Shown here one piece after another: positions 39,536-51,200 of a DNA stretch of 64,000 bases. A program made the translations under genes and the position numbers. The stretch's first letter is position 1. Every line of letters begins with the position of its first letter. Source of the DNA: Coturnix japonica (taxonomy: Eukaryota; Chordata; Aves; Galliformes; Phasianidae); contig NC_029516.1 in NCBI RefSeq assembly GCF_001577835.2, positions 160,315,911 through 160,379,910 of the forward strand, in the 5' to 3' direction. The notes below the pieces were generated by a model, which saw only the letters and a list, made by a program, of their open reading frames with translations, did not search any database and had not been told where the DNA came from.

Positions 39536-39938
39536 CCACAGAAATGGAGGATAAAGGGCCCTTGCTAAACTGGGGACTTTGGAGACAAACTCCCAAAGAC
39601 ACTTTTGACAGAGATTCCCTGAGGGGAAAACCTCCTCGGAAGAACCCCGGGACCAGCTTGCTGTGGAGCTCCCTGGCTGTCTCCCATCCCCTGCAGGGAT
39701 GAGTTCCTGAGATCCACAGACCTACTGTGTACCTCGCTGGACCCACGGTGGTGACTATCTCTTTTGCTGTCTGCAAAGACTCCTTCCTTATATTTCCTAC
39801 TTTCCCTATCGCCCACCTTCCCTTCCCAATCTCCCTAAAAACAGCTAGGACTTTAATAAACTGGTTGGACCAACATTTGAACCGGTGCTTCTTAATCTCA
39901 CGCTGGGTATACACATATCAAAGAACCTTGCCTCCCTC
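39533..39938 (+). mobile_element. Possible retroviral-type LTR fragment (fossil)
   Basis: The sequence leaves the minisatellite at 'tgtgtccacagaaatgg' and runs into a block with an AATAAA hexamer near 39857, followed by 'ttcttaatctcacgctgggt', an arrangement typical of the R-U5 part of avian endogenous retrovirus LTRs. The second gap hides what follows. The family is not identified and no internal viral genes are seen. Confidence 0.35.
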
Positions 39939-40038
39939 NNNNNNNNNNNNNNNNNNNNNNNNNNNNNNNNNNNNNNNNNNNNNNNNNNNNNNNNNNNNNN
40001 NNNNNNNNNNNNNNNNNNNNNNNNNNNNNNNNNNNNNN
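39939..40038. other. Assembly gap (100 N)
   Basis: Exactly 100 N, the conventional length for a gap of unknown size. Confidence 0.99.
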
Positions 40039-40190
40039 TCTTTTTCTCTCTGTCTAAATTTATTAGCAAGTGAAATGCTCTTTGAGATGGTTTCTGTACC
40101 AGGTTTAATGAAATAATTGTTGAAACACTTTATTGTTTGTGTACCAAATATTAAACCATTTTGGATTTGAGAGATACGGTGTGTTTTATG

Positions 40191-40574
40191 ATTGGTTAGT
40201 TATTTTGCTCTTCATTAGAGACTGCAGAAAAGCAAACTAAATCAATCAATAAGACCTGGCAGTTTGAGGGGCGGGCCTTGCCATGAGCTCTCAGCGTCCC
40301 ACCTGCCATGGTGATGTGGAGGCAGAGTCACAGAGGGTCAGAACGGTGGGAACCCCCTGCAGGTATATTAAAGGGCAGTTGCCGGGAGCCCGCAGTGCCA
40401 GTGAGGCCGGCGCCCAGCAGCAGAGCGGACAGCCGGCAAGGACGCGGAGCAGGCAGCAGAGCACGGAGCTGAAGTAGAAGGGAGGGGAAACCGCAGGGGC
40501 TGCTAGTGAGAAGGGGCTGGGGTAGGAGCGGGGAATCCGCAGGGAGAAGAGATAGGGGGAAGCAGGCAGCCCAG
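40191..40574 (+). promoter_or_regulatory. Orphan TATA-type promoter-like block with possible first exon
   Basis: In order: an inverted CCAAT (ATTGG) at 40191-40195, a GC box GGGGCGGGCC at 40268-40277, and a TATA-like TATATTAAAG at 40364-40373. A GC-rich stretch follows, with a strong splice donor (CCCAG then GTGAGA) at 40575. The expected start would be near 40395-40405. No coding exon follows before CENPJ. It could be a lncRNA promoter, an LTR-derived promoter or chance. Confidence 0.35.
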
Positions 40575-41759
40575 GTGAGAAAGGGGATGGGGGAAGCAGG
40601 GGCTTGAAGGAGCAAGAGATAGGAGAGTGAAGGGAGGGTGGCAATTGCCGGCAACGGTGTGGAAACACTGTGTAGTGTAGTCCAGGCGCTTCTGTCCTCC
40701 TTCGGCCATCACCGTGAGCGCTGGTGGTGGGAGGAGGGTTTTGGTTGCTCTTCTAGGCCAGGGAACACGGACACGCTGGAACCGGCATGCCTCCTGTGTC
40801 AGCCCTGCAGCTGTCCAGTGCGTGAGGAGAGCGCTGCACCTCCGGCCCTCGCTTGCTCTTGTGACAGGTCTTCCGAAGTTCTGCCTCCCCCAAGTAAGCC
40901 TGATTCGTGATCGTTTGCTTTGGTGCCTCTCTTTTGTGCGGTCCCTCTTATGACATCGAAGCCGTCTTTACACGTTGTGCCTGTGTGTGGTGTGTGCGCT
41001 TGTAGACACGGACAAAGCCGTCCCCATGATACACGCTCTGGAGTGGACCACGCATTATTCTGGAAGCAAATCCTCTCCCAGTCTAGCACAAATTGCAAAC
41101 CCTTGTGGCAGCTCCCAACAGGAACACACCAATGGACTGGTTTTTTATTGTGAAGTGAAGTCAGCAATATATGAGAAAGATAAAAATAACTCGCTGCATT
41201 GCAGAAGAAATAAAAATATTTTCAGAAATCAGAGTTTTGTCTCTGTTTCTAAATTAATAAACATTGTTCAGCTAAATGAAGATTGGTTTTGATATGTGTA
41301 GGGTTAAAGAATTTAGTCTTCTGACAGATGAGATAAAGGGAGCAAGACATTTAATAGAAAACATATCCTTTGTCAGAGCAATGGAGCTTGTAAACTGGTT
41401 TAGAACTGCGTTCTCCAAGCTGAGATGTATAATCATGTTCTTCAAGATTTGCTTCTTCATCTAGATTGTCAAGGATTAAAGGAAGGATTTAGAAAAAACA
41501 CAATCAGATAAAATCAATAGATATGAGAACTGAATATATAAACACACAAATGTATTCAAAACTCAACTGAAAGAGATGTTTGTGAAAGGCTGTGTTAATT
41601 CTACACGTGTAGCATCTATCCTCCAGTGACAGAAATTCAGTCTCCAAGGTAGCAGATTGCTTCTGACTTTCTTTTCACATCTGCTCTTCTGTTTACTTCC
41701 TCTGTGTCCTAACAAAACCCCAGGAATTCCTCATTCTCGTTTGCTGCCATCCTCATTTT
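40575..41759. other. Unique intergenic sequence, no gene supported
   Basis: GC-rich to about 40900, then AT-rich. It holds a 10-bp perfect palindrome, TTGCCGGCAA, at 40645-40654 and no recognised repeat. Open frames here are short and look like nothing I know. Confidence 0.4.
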
Positions 41760-41946
41760 CATAGTTTCATAGTTTCATAGTTTCGTGCGGGTTGGAAGGG
41801 ACCTTAGAGATCATCGAGTCCAGCCCCCGGGATTCGAGCCTCTGTGTAGCAGAGCGGCACTTCTACCACTTGCGCCACAGGGGGGACTCGAACTCCGGGT
41901 CCCAGTGTTGCAAGGCGGCGTCTTTAACCACTGCGCCACCGGGGCA
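41760..41946 (-). mobile_element. Dimeric tRNA-derived SINE with CR1-type tail, copy 2
   Basis: On the minus strand the 5' unit has A box TGGCGCAGTGG and B box AGTTCGAGTCC. The second unit has TGGCGCAAGTGG and GGCTCGAATCCC. The tail 'gactcgatgatctctaagg' and then 'tcccttccaacccgcac' matches a CR1 3' end and finishes with three copies of the octamer AAACTATG (plus-strand 41760-41783), analogous to the CR1 terminal octamers. No clear target-site duplication is seen. This is the better preserved of the two copies. Confidence 0.8.
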
Positions 41947-41949
41947 TTC

Positions 41950-43570
41950 ATTGTCCTTTACTATCTCATCATTTCTGGTTTATGACTTGTGCCTCAGCTT
42001 TATAGGTTGCTTTTTGCTCCGGTGGACTGGGCAATAGAAGAGATGATACTGTAAAGTAATTAATTCCATGGAAAGCTAAACAAACAACAACAAAAAAGAG
42101 ATAATGCCCCTTGAGAAAAACAGAATCAGACAACAGTTGTGGGTGTGAGAATAATTTAAGCATTAACTCACTCAACAACAATTCTTTAAACTCTTTTCTC
42201 TCCTGGTTTTCCTCAGCTTTCCTTCTTAAGACTTCAGGAAAAAATGAAAACATGAGGTGCACTTATTAATCTACTTTAGCTCTGGAAACCCCTGAACACA
42301 GATTCTTGTCCAGTGAGACATAAATGACACAAGTCAGTAGAACTACAGCTCTAGCATGATGAAGACCTAACCGTGCAGATCTCAGTTGCAGGGGTACATT
42401 GTGGAATTATGCCTCAGGACAGAAAATGCACTGCATTGTTGGGCTGTACTCTGTCTAAGGGATCAAGAGCTCATGGTAGGTCTTTAAGGTCTTACAAGGT
42501 CTTTGTTTAAAAACCTGCATTTGAATAATTAAAAGATCATTTGATGATTTATGCAGAAGTGCTTCCTGTGCTTCTCTTAATACATTGTGACAGGAGGAGC
42601 TGCAGCAACTGCTGGGAAATAGACCTACAAAGACATGCTATACAGATGCCACATGGTAATGACCAATTTAGTAACATCCACAAATAAACTACAAATTACT
42701 TATTGATAAGTTAGCTGCATGCAAGAACTCCAACAGGAGTTGTGATACATATATAGGGAATGCTGGAGATCAGTGTCAGTGACCCTCTCCCCTCCCAAGG
42801 CTCTGGCTGCTGGGGCTCAGGGCCAGCCTTGACTGTGCAGCTGTGGGGCCTAGAAGAGAGCAGTGGAAAGACTCAGCAGAAGCCTGCTCCTTCTTTCACT
42901 CAAGAGATGCCTTTAAGCTGAGGCTTTTGCCCTTGGTTTCTTTGCTGAGCTATATTGCAGATATGTTCAGACCCAGATCCTGTGGGCTTGAGTTCCTTGT
43001 TGGACTTCAGACCAGACAGACAAGCCCAAAATGAAGCTCCTCGGACCTGACTAATGTCACCAGCAATCACTGTCAGCTGCTCTGCTCTTCTTAATTGGGT
43101 GCTGAGGGATTGTGCCCCTGCCAGTGAAGTGACTGCCCCAGCCTTACTCACTTTCAGTCCAGCCCTGGCTCTGTCCTCATAGCCACTGGTGCAAGGGCTG
43201 CATTTGTGTGCACACTCAGCACACCTCACTGTCAGTCCTCGGAGCAGGCTGAGAATTTCCCAGCTACTTTCTGCAAATGGACTGATTTGCAGCAGAGTAG
43301 CTGAGCACCCGATTGACTGAACTCCCAGGCAGCTTAAAAATGAAGTGACAAATTAACCCTGGAACAGTGGAGCTGTGGGAGAGATCCCCAGAGATGCCCC
43401 TAGGCAGAGCAGCTGTGCTTAGACCTACTAATAGATGCTGCTTGCAGTCCAGGGAACTCCCCTAGGTTGTTTGTGTTGTAAATGTAGGAACAGACCAAAC
43501 TGCACAGAGATAATTAACTTTAAATTATCTCTAGAAACTGTTTCTGCACAGACAGATAACTACTGAAGTG
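41950..43570. other. Intergenic, nothing recognised
   Basis: No gene, RNA gene or identifiable repeat is supported across this stretch between the SINE copy and the CR1 fragments upstream of CENPJ. Confidence 0.4.
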
Positions 43571-43574
43571 TAGG

Positions 43575-43800
43575 GCTACGAAGATGATTAGGGGCATGGA
43601 GCATCTCCCTTAGGAGGAAAGGCTGAGAGACCTGGGGCTGTTCAGCCTGGAGAAGGCTGAAGGGGGATCTTATCAGTGCCTATAAATATCTAGTGGGTGG
43701 GTGTCAAGAAAATGGGACTGTGCTCTTTTTCATGGTGCCCAGCAACAACAGACACAAACTGGAACACAGGAAGTTCAGCTTGTATATAGTTTATGACAGC
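43575..43800 (+). mobile_element. CR1 LINE fragment
   Basis: Forward-orientation CR1: 'gaggaaaggctgagagacct', 'ggggctgttcagcctggaga', then the 'caacaacagacacaaactgg' block. It is truncated before the 3' terminus. Confidence 0.85.
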
Positions 43801-44034
43801 CAGTAGAAACTGTGTGTATGCTAGATGGTTGCCAGAGTCAGCAGGATGATAAACATCAGTTTGTGAGTCTCATTTAATCCAGTTTAAGATGCCGTTCACA
43901 ATGACTGCAGTGGAAGCTATCACCGTCTAGATGGCAATTGGCCTTCCTCTTCAATGTATTCTGCTCAGTTCCTTCTGTGAATGTTACTCTATTTGTAAGA
44001 TTCCACATAGGAGTTGACTGTACCCCTGTACTCA

Positions 44035-44335
44035 ACCCTGTCAAGGTTGCACCTTGAGTAATGTGTTCAGTTTTGGGCCCCTCAGTTTTGTGTAACTGGC
44101 AAACTTGCTGAGGATACATTCTACCCCACCATCCAGATCATTAATGGAGGTGCTGAAGAAGACTGGACTCTGTATTGACCTCTGAGGCACCCTGCTCCTT
44201 ACTGGCCTCCAACAAGACTTTGTATCACAGGTCCTCCAGGCCTGGTCATTCAGTTTTCAGTTCACCTCAGTAACCAGCCCATAATTCAACAGCTTCTCTA
44301 TGAGAATCTTATAGGATGCGGCGTCAAATGTAAAG
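44035..44335 (-). mobile_element. CR1 LINE distal ORF2 fragment
   Basis: The plus strand reads as the reverse complement of the CR1 ORF2 end: 'gatcattaatggaggtgctg', 'cctctgaggcaccctgctcc', 'cttctctatgagaatcttat'. It is diverged and has no open frame. Confidence 0.65.
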
Positions 44336-44639
44336 AGGTACAAAACCCGGGCCAAGCTGGCAATGTGCCTTTAGGTTCTGGAGCGAGATTCTCCACTGTT
44401 TGATGGAGCTCTGAGGAAACGGTTTTGCTCAGTAAGAGTATTCCTGAAGAGCAAAATGTCAGAAACTCCCTAGTGATGGAGACAGAAGGTGAGGGAATGG
44501 CACAGAGCTGTCGGGGAGGTGGGGAGGCTATTTTGTGACACTGTGTGCTTCCTGCCCACTTATCCTTCCACTCCACCCTTCCTGCGGTTATTTAAAGATT
44601 AAAAGGGCAGTTAAAGGGCACAGCCAGCTGCAGTGACGG

Positions 44640-44960
44640 CACTCTGAGAGCACACAGGCCCGCGCGGTGAGCCCCGCGCTCATCTCCTCACAGCCGCCCT
44701 CGCAAGGCGGGAAGCGGCGCCTCCCACAGCAGCGGGACGGGACGGGAGGCTGGACGTAGCGGGGCGGTTTGCAGCGGCAGCCCATTAACGGCGCTCTCGC
44801 CGCTCGGCGTCTTGGGAGCTGTAGTCAGGCTCCGAGCTGGTCTCCATTGGGCTGCGCGAGGCGGGCGGCGGCTCGGCACTACGAATCCCGGCATGCCCCG
44901 CGCCGCGCGGCACCCAGCCTGTGGCGGCGGGAGGCTGCGCCATGGCGGCGCGTTTGTAAG
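44640..44960 (+). promoter_or_regulatory. CENPJ: CENPJ promoter / CpG island with two ZNF143-like sites
   Basis: A TATA-less GC-rich block precedes the noncoding first exon. Two 19-bp matches to the ZNF143 (Staf/SBS) consensus face opposite ways: ACTACGAATCCCGGCATGC on the plus strand at 44878-44896, and on the minus strand ACTACAGCTCCCAAGACGC at 44807-44825. An inverted CCAAT (ATTGG) lies between them at 44846-44850. A YY1-like CCATGGCGGCG sits at about 44940. The motifs are seen; occupancy is inferred. Confidence 0.7.
44930..44955 (+). other. CENPJ: Probable end of CENPJ noncoding exon 1
   Basis: A strong donor follows GCGCGTTT (GTAAGTGCG at 44956), a few bases after an ATG at 44942. Joined to an acceptor just upstream of the main start (the AG at 45211-45212 is one choice), that ATG would read a ten-codon upstream ORF (MAARFNRIGI, then stop). 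The left end of the exon is not determined and the acceptor has a poor pyrimidine tract, so the joining is uncertain. Confidence 0.45.
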
Positions 44961-45239
44961 TGCGAGCGGCGGGAGGCGGCATCGGCCTTGTGGAATAGAA
45001 CGCTTTAAGGGAGCTTTGAGCTTCGAACTGTGCCTGTACTGGAGTCCTGTAGGATTCCGTGTCAGTTCCTGTGGGGATCCCGGAGTGCTGCCGGGCAGTG
45101 ATGGTAGGAAGCGGGCAGCTCTACCTGATGCTTGTGGCTGCACCTTTTACTCCCCGAGCGCTACCTGATGCCGTGTTAACATAACTGTTAACATAACTTA
45201 GTGCTACGTCAGCAATCGCATTGGGATATAACTTACAAG

Positions 45240-48200
45240 ATGCCAACTGTTGAAGATCTGAGCAGTGAACAAAACTTCCTTGCTCACTGGATGTCCAGTA
45301 GTTCCCGTGCTGGTGTCTTATTAGATCCTCGTTTTACTGGATTGAAAATCAACACAGAAAATCTGTTACCTGGACCTGAAAACATCGCGGCTTTCCCTGG
45401 TGAAGCGCAGCATCTGTCAGACAGCGGTTCTGTGAGTGAGGACTCCTTGAGTGAAGAACAGCTGCTGCAGTCTGGCAGCTCCTGTGCGCTTCAGCAAAAC
45501 AGCACTGAAACGGATTTTCCAGCAACAGCATGTAATGTAGGAAGCTCTAAAGCAGACTTTGGCCACAGTGAACTGGACGGTCAGAATAAATCCAATTGCA
45601 GTGATCCTCTATTACAAAAGCTTGAACAGGTAATAAATGAATGTTTAAAAATCTAGATTTTCTTGATATTCATAAATTAAGATTTATTTTGTTCCTGTGC
45701 ATTCGTGGAATGGAATGCCTCTTCTATGAGGACAGGCTGAGAGAGCTGGGGCTGTTCAGCCTGGAGAAGGATGTGTGTGACCCGAGAGCAACCTGTCAGT
45801 ATGTGAAGGGGAGCTACAGGAAAGAAGGGGACAGATTACTTAGTGGGGTCTGTGGTGACAGAACAAGGGGAAATGGTTTCAAGCTTAAGGAGAGGAGATT
45901 TAGGTTAGACATAAGGAAAAAGGCTTTAACAGTAGGGGTGGTGAGGTGCTGGAACAGGTTGTCCAGAGATGATGACCCATCCTTGGAGACTTTCAAGGCA
46001 AGGCTGGATCAGGCACTGGGCAGCCTGATCAAGCTGTACATGTCCCTTTTCATTGCAGGGGAGTTGGACTGGATGACCTTTAAAGGTCCCTTCCAACTCT
46101 AACTAGATTCTATGATTTTTCGTACCTGAAATTATTTGTAGAACACAAGCTCAAAGAGCAAGCCCTGAGTCAGTGATGTATGCATAAAGGTTAGTGTCCT
46201 CCTCATAACATGCTGTTACTGAGGGTCTAGTTCGTTTTCACAGGCACAGATTTCAGTTCAAAATTACGTTTAGCACCAGCATATTTGCTCTCAGAATCTT
46301 CTTTCTTCAAAAGATGAACATGGTTTTACAGCGTTTTGTTACTTTCTTTCTTGAAGCTGTATTGTTGGGTACTGGTTGTGACAGTGGTATTTGCCTTCGC
46401 ACAGATACTAACAACACTGAATTTGTATGTTCATATATATATATATACATACACACACACACACATACAATCGAATATATATATACATACTCCCACTACA
46501 TATATACATGTATATATATGCCCACATATACATATTTATGTGTTTATAATATCATTTATTATAGTCTTGTGTGTGTGTATATATATATTATTTCCAAGAT
46601 ATCAGATAATTACAGTGAGGTCCACTAATACATATATATAAAGAATTCTGTTGTATATACTTACATACAAATAACGACTTTTCTAAAGCTGTTTTAATTC
46701 TGAGTTATTATAAATTTTAGTAAAACCACCACATAGTAGAAGATGGTATTAAAAGAACAGAATTTGAGTGTTTTTCCCCAGTTGCAGAAACGAGTATTCC
46801 GATTTCTATTGTTTGCGGGTTGGTCAATTAAAAACCATTGGATTGGGGTATAGTATTCACATAGTAGAAGTAGTGTGTGTATTCATAGCAGAACCGGTAA
46901 CTTTGTTCATCAAAGCACTTATATGTGCAACACTTCATGTTACAGTTAAATAATGGGACATCTTCAAAGCTTGTTGTCTTGATGATGCTTATGGTTTGGT
47001 ACATTCTAAATATACTTATCCCACAGTATGTTTGTTTGTTGGTTTTTTTTCCCTCCCCCTGGAAAAGCTGAAGGAATTGCAACAACAGAAACAGGAACAG
47101 CTGAAGAAGCAACAGATGGAGCAACTTAAAAGGCTGATGGAAGAACAGCAGAAGTTACTTAGCATGGTATCTGGTCAGACAGCAGTTCCTGGTAAGTTGA
47201 GAAATAAAGCATAGGACATAGAATCACAGAATGGCCTTGGCTTGAAAAGAGCCACAAGTTTCACCTCCCCCCTCCCCTGCTTCCACTATGTGCAGGGTTA
47301 CCACCAGACCAGGCTGCTCAGAGCCACATCCAGCCTGGCCTTGAGTGCATCCAGGGATGGGGCTTCAACAATCTCCCTGGGCAACCTGTTCCAGTGCATC
47401 ACCACCCTCTGAGTGGAGAAATGTATACTTTATTAAAATGAAGAATATGTTCTATTGTTCTTGTTTAAATTAGAAAGTGTATTCAATGATCATCTTAAGA
47501 CTACTTGATTAATCAAAGATAAATGCTGCACCATTTAATGACTGATTGCTGAAGGAATACTATCCCTTTGCCAACTTTAATTGTAAGTTAATGATGGGAA
47601 CCCCTTTTTTGAAGAATATATTGTAAATATAAAAGACCACATAAAATAAGCAGTTACATTCCTCTCTGATTATCTGTTTCCTGTAGTACTTCTGCTTGCT
47701 TTAAGCTACCACTGCATCTAAATGTAGTGGTACCTCTGTATTTGTGCTCACAGCACGCATGTTTGTCGTGTGATGAACTTAATGTGGCTGGGGAGCTCAT
47801 CCGTACTGATAAACAAACATTTGTAACCTGGATCAGTGTTCCAGTCCAATTTAGTTTGTACAAAGGGAGAGGACAGTCTTGGACTGAGTTGAGGTTGTTG
47901 TTCAGTAGTATCTGCCTGTAAAAAGCCAGGTCTGGCTGTGCCCCTAAGAATGCTGAATTGCTTGAAAGATGGTGAAGATGACAAATATGTTAGTTAGTCA
48001 TTTGGAGAAAAATAACTTGGAGTGTGTATTCCCATGGTTACTGAGCATAACTCACTGCTTGTAGTGATGATTCTATACAAATTTTGGTTTACTTTGCTGA
48101 ATATATTTGTGGTCAGCTCAGAAGCCTCATTGTTCATGTGAGTGTTGTTAGAAGCAGCAGGAAGAAAAATTAAGTTCTTCCATCAGCATGAAATGTTTAC

Positions 48201-51200
48201 CTGTTCTAGTGGGGGAAAACAAAAACAAAAACACTACAGCTAAAACGTATGTATGATAAAGATAGGGTAAATGGTAAAATGACAGATACTGGATAGCTGC
48301 ATTATTTGGTAAGTTGGAATAAACTGAAACCATGCTTTCAAGTAGCAATTAGAAAATAATCTATATGGGGATATATAATGTCTCCAGACCAACTGTGTTG
48401 TGAGGATAAATAACTGAACTGGAATTAGGAATCAAGATGGATTGGCAAAGAGATGCTCTGGCATAGAGTGCTTAGGGTTGGAAAGGTGATTAAGAATTGT
48501 TTATATACCAGAAGAAATGCAGCAGAGTTCTTCACCTTTTCCTATTTTCTTAGTTGCACCATGTTAATGTTTATGCTGTTATGACTGGAATTGTGTTTTT
48601 GTGGTTTTAATCAAGAAATTCAGTGAGGAGTTTGTAAATCTGCACAGGTTTCAGAGAAACGACATGAGAATGCATTACAGGTATGAAGGGTGATGAAAAG
48701 CTTTTAATCTTGGTCTATGCAGATGTGAAAGGATGAACTGATCTTTATTGATAAGTATAGCAGACATCCAAGCTTCAGTTATTCTACCTCTAAGCCGTGA
48801 ATTAGCAAAGATGATGAACCAGAACAGGATGCTAAGGTGTGTGTCTGGGGGTGAAAACTTACATGTGGTTGGATATTGCTTTAAAAAGAGTGCTCACATT
48901 CAAAGAAGAGTTAGTTTGGGAAAATCATAGGACTTCTTTTGTGTGTGAATTCAGACTACATGACCGTGAAGCTGTCATCTGGTTTTGATCTAATCTGTTT
49001 GCCACTTAAAATGCGAGCTGAAAGCTGATTTGTTTGTTTGCATGCTTTTTGGTGGGGAAAAAAAACCCCAAACCTAAATTCTATTGATTTCATAGGAAAA
49101 AGCACATGGTGTCCAGAACAGAAGATGGAAAAATTAATGGAGACTGAAGATCCACCTATGGATCCTTTTTGTGCGGAACTCTCTGAAAGCACAGAAAAAG
49201 ATTTATGGGTGACTAATGCAGAGGAAAGGTAATTCAGAACATTATTTGATAAAAACTATAAGGAATATATACTGCAAGTTGGGCTGAATTCTGATTCCTG
49301 ATTAAGAGCCTGATATTCTCAATTTGTATAGCTTTCTCAAGCAGGGATTACATTTTGCTAGTACATGGAGACCAGTGGTAAGAGAGTTTCTGGCTTGAGA
49401 CTGTGACAAATGTGCTGTGTTGGCTGAAGAGGTGTGTGCAGCATGGGGTAATGATAGTGTAGAAGCACATTCTGGTATAGGCTTACTATATTGGCAGTTA
49501 CAATTACTGTACTCAATCTGATTTATTACAGTCTCCTCTCCACTGTTACACAGCAGAAGTAGTGATGTGGAGGAGAAGTGTAAGGCCATGACTTTTTAGT
49601 TTGTTATGAGGAGTTATGTTTGTGTGCATCTATGTGTCTAAGAAATAATAGTGCTTGTGGGAGAATCATTCTCATGGATGTTAGAAGCTTTATTTATTTA
49701 TTTTTATGGTGTTGCTGGAATAAAAGTAGTGGTTGGCATTGTTTTGAAACGCTGCCTTGTCTGCCTGGTCATATCAAGAAATTCTTGTTCCAGGAGGTAC
49801 TGGGTTGACCCTAGGCAGCCACTTGGTCACCCTGCCTCAGAATTCAATGGAGGTGAATTAGAAGAGGAAAAATGACAGCTGTGGGTTGAGATAAAGACAG
49901 TTTAACAAGTGAAGAAAAGAGGGAAAGAGACCCCAGTGTTAAGAAGGCAGCCACTCTTCATCTCCCACAAGCAGACTGATGCACAGTTGGTCCCTGAGCA
50001 ACAGGTAGTTTTAGAAAACCAAGTCCACAGCTCTCACTGCTGAGCATGATGTTGCATGGCGTGGCAGGTCCTCTTGGTTGCTTTGGGTTAGCTTTGTGGC
50101 TCTATCAGCCTATTTGCTTGGGGAAACAGTGGGTGCCATGAGAAACCAAAGAAAATGTTGATGCTCTGCAAGCAGTGTTCAACAACAGCACAAAAGCTGG
50201 ACGTTATCAACACTGTTTTGGTCACAAATTCAAAGCGGCACCATACAGACTGCAGTGAAGAAAGTTTATTGCATCCTAGCCAGTACACAGGCTGATCTCA
50301 GTAGCATTTCTGTGTATTGGTGTGAAGGAGATACCATAGAAGTTATCAGTATGACTAAAATCTGAGTGTGAGTTTAATGGCTTGGGCAGAAGATTGGCTC
50401 ATTGAGAAAAGCGGTGGACGATGAAACAGCAAAAGCTGCATATTGTTTTTTTTTTTTTTAAGTTGTGCATGATTAACTTTATCAAAAGATAATCAACTAT
50501 GACTACAATGCATTTTTCAGATTAGCTTTGCTACTCAGTAACTAAAGTACTTTGTCATCTTTTATGTAAAAAAGTAATTACTAAAAAGTAATTACTAAAA
50601 CTAAAGTAATTTGTCATCTTTTATGTTATTGTGTCCCAGGACTTTGAATAGCAGTGATGCTAAACACAGTTAAATTAGATGGAAATGTAAGAGTTAATCT
50701 TTTACAAATTGCTCTAGACCTATTAAAGCTGCCATTCAGGAGAAGAAACAGACATTTGAAGAATTTGTGGAAGAACAGATGCAGATAGAAGAGCAGCGTC
50801 TGAAGCAAAAACAGAAGTTACAGGTTTTCTATTCTTTTGGATTTTCTTTTCTTATATATTATACCATGGTGTGACGGGTGCTTTAAAAACTTAAGATGGC
50901 AGGTTCTGGAATCAAAAGCTAACACTGCAATATTCGCATCGTAACAATTCATGTTCATAATAAAACAGTAAGCCCCACCTATTTCATTTGTCTAAGATGC
51001 TTTTAGAAATCCAGTAGAAGTCAATGTACTCTATAAATTCCTACTAGTATGTGGGGTTGATTTGGAAAACAACCAAAACAATTCAAACACCCAGCAACTT
51101 AAAACTGCATGAGAGATTTTTTAACATTGTATTGTTAACATATATAACATATAATTGTGTTGTTAACACTGTAACATATAATTTTTCCTTATCCCCTTTC

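Noticed and set aside
38163-39914. Minus-strand open frame of about 580 codons with a repeated HTAHHIP-like motif
   Set aside because: It is the 35-bp minisatellite read through, crosses an N gap and has no known homologue. Openness follows from the repeat unit lacking stops in any minus frame.
45630-46102. Plus-strand open frame near CENPJ exon 2
   Set aside because: It is a CR1 3' fragment read in frame by chance.
46432-46640. Membrane-like Tyr/Ile-rich open frames
   Set aside because: They are the translation of TA/CA microsatellite runs.
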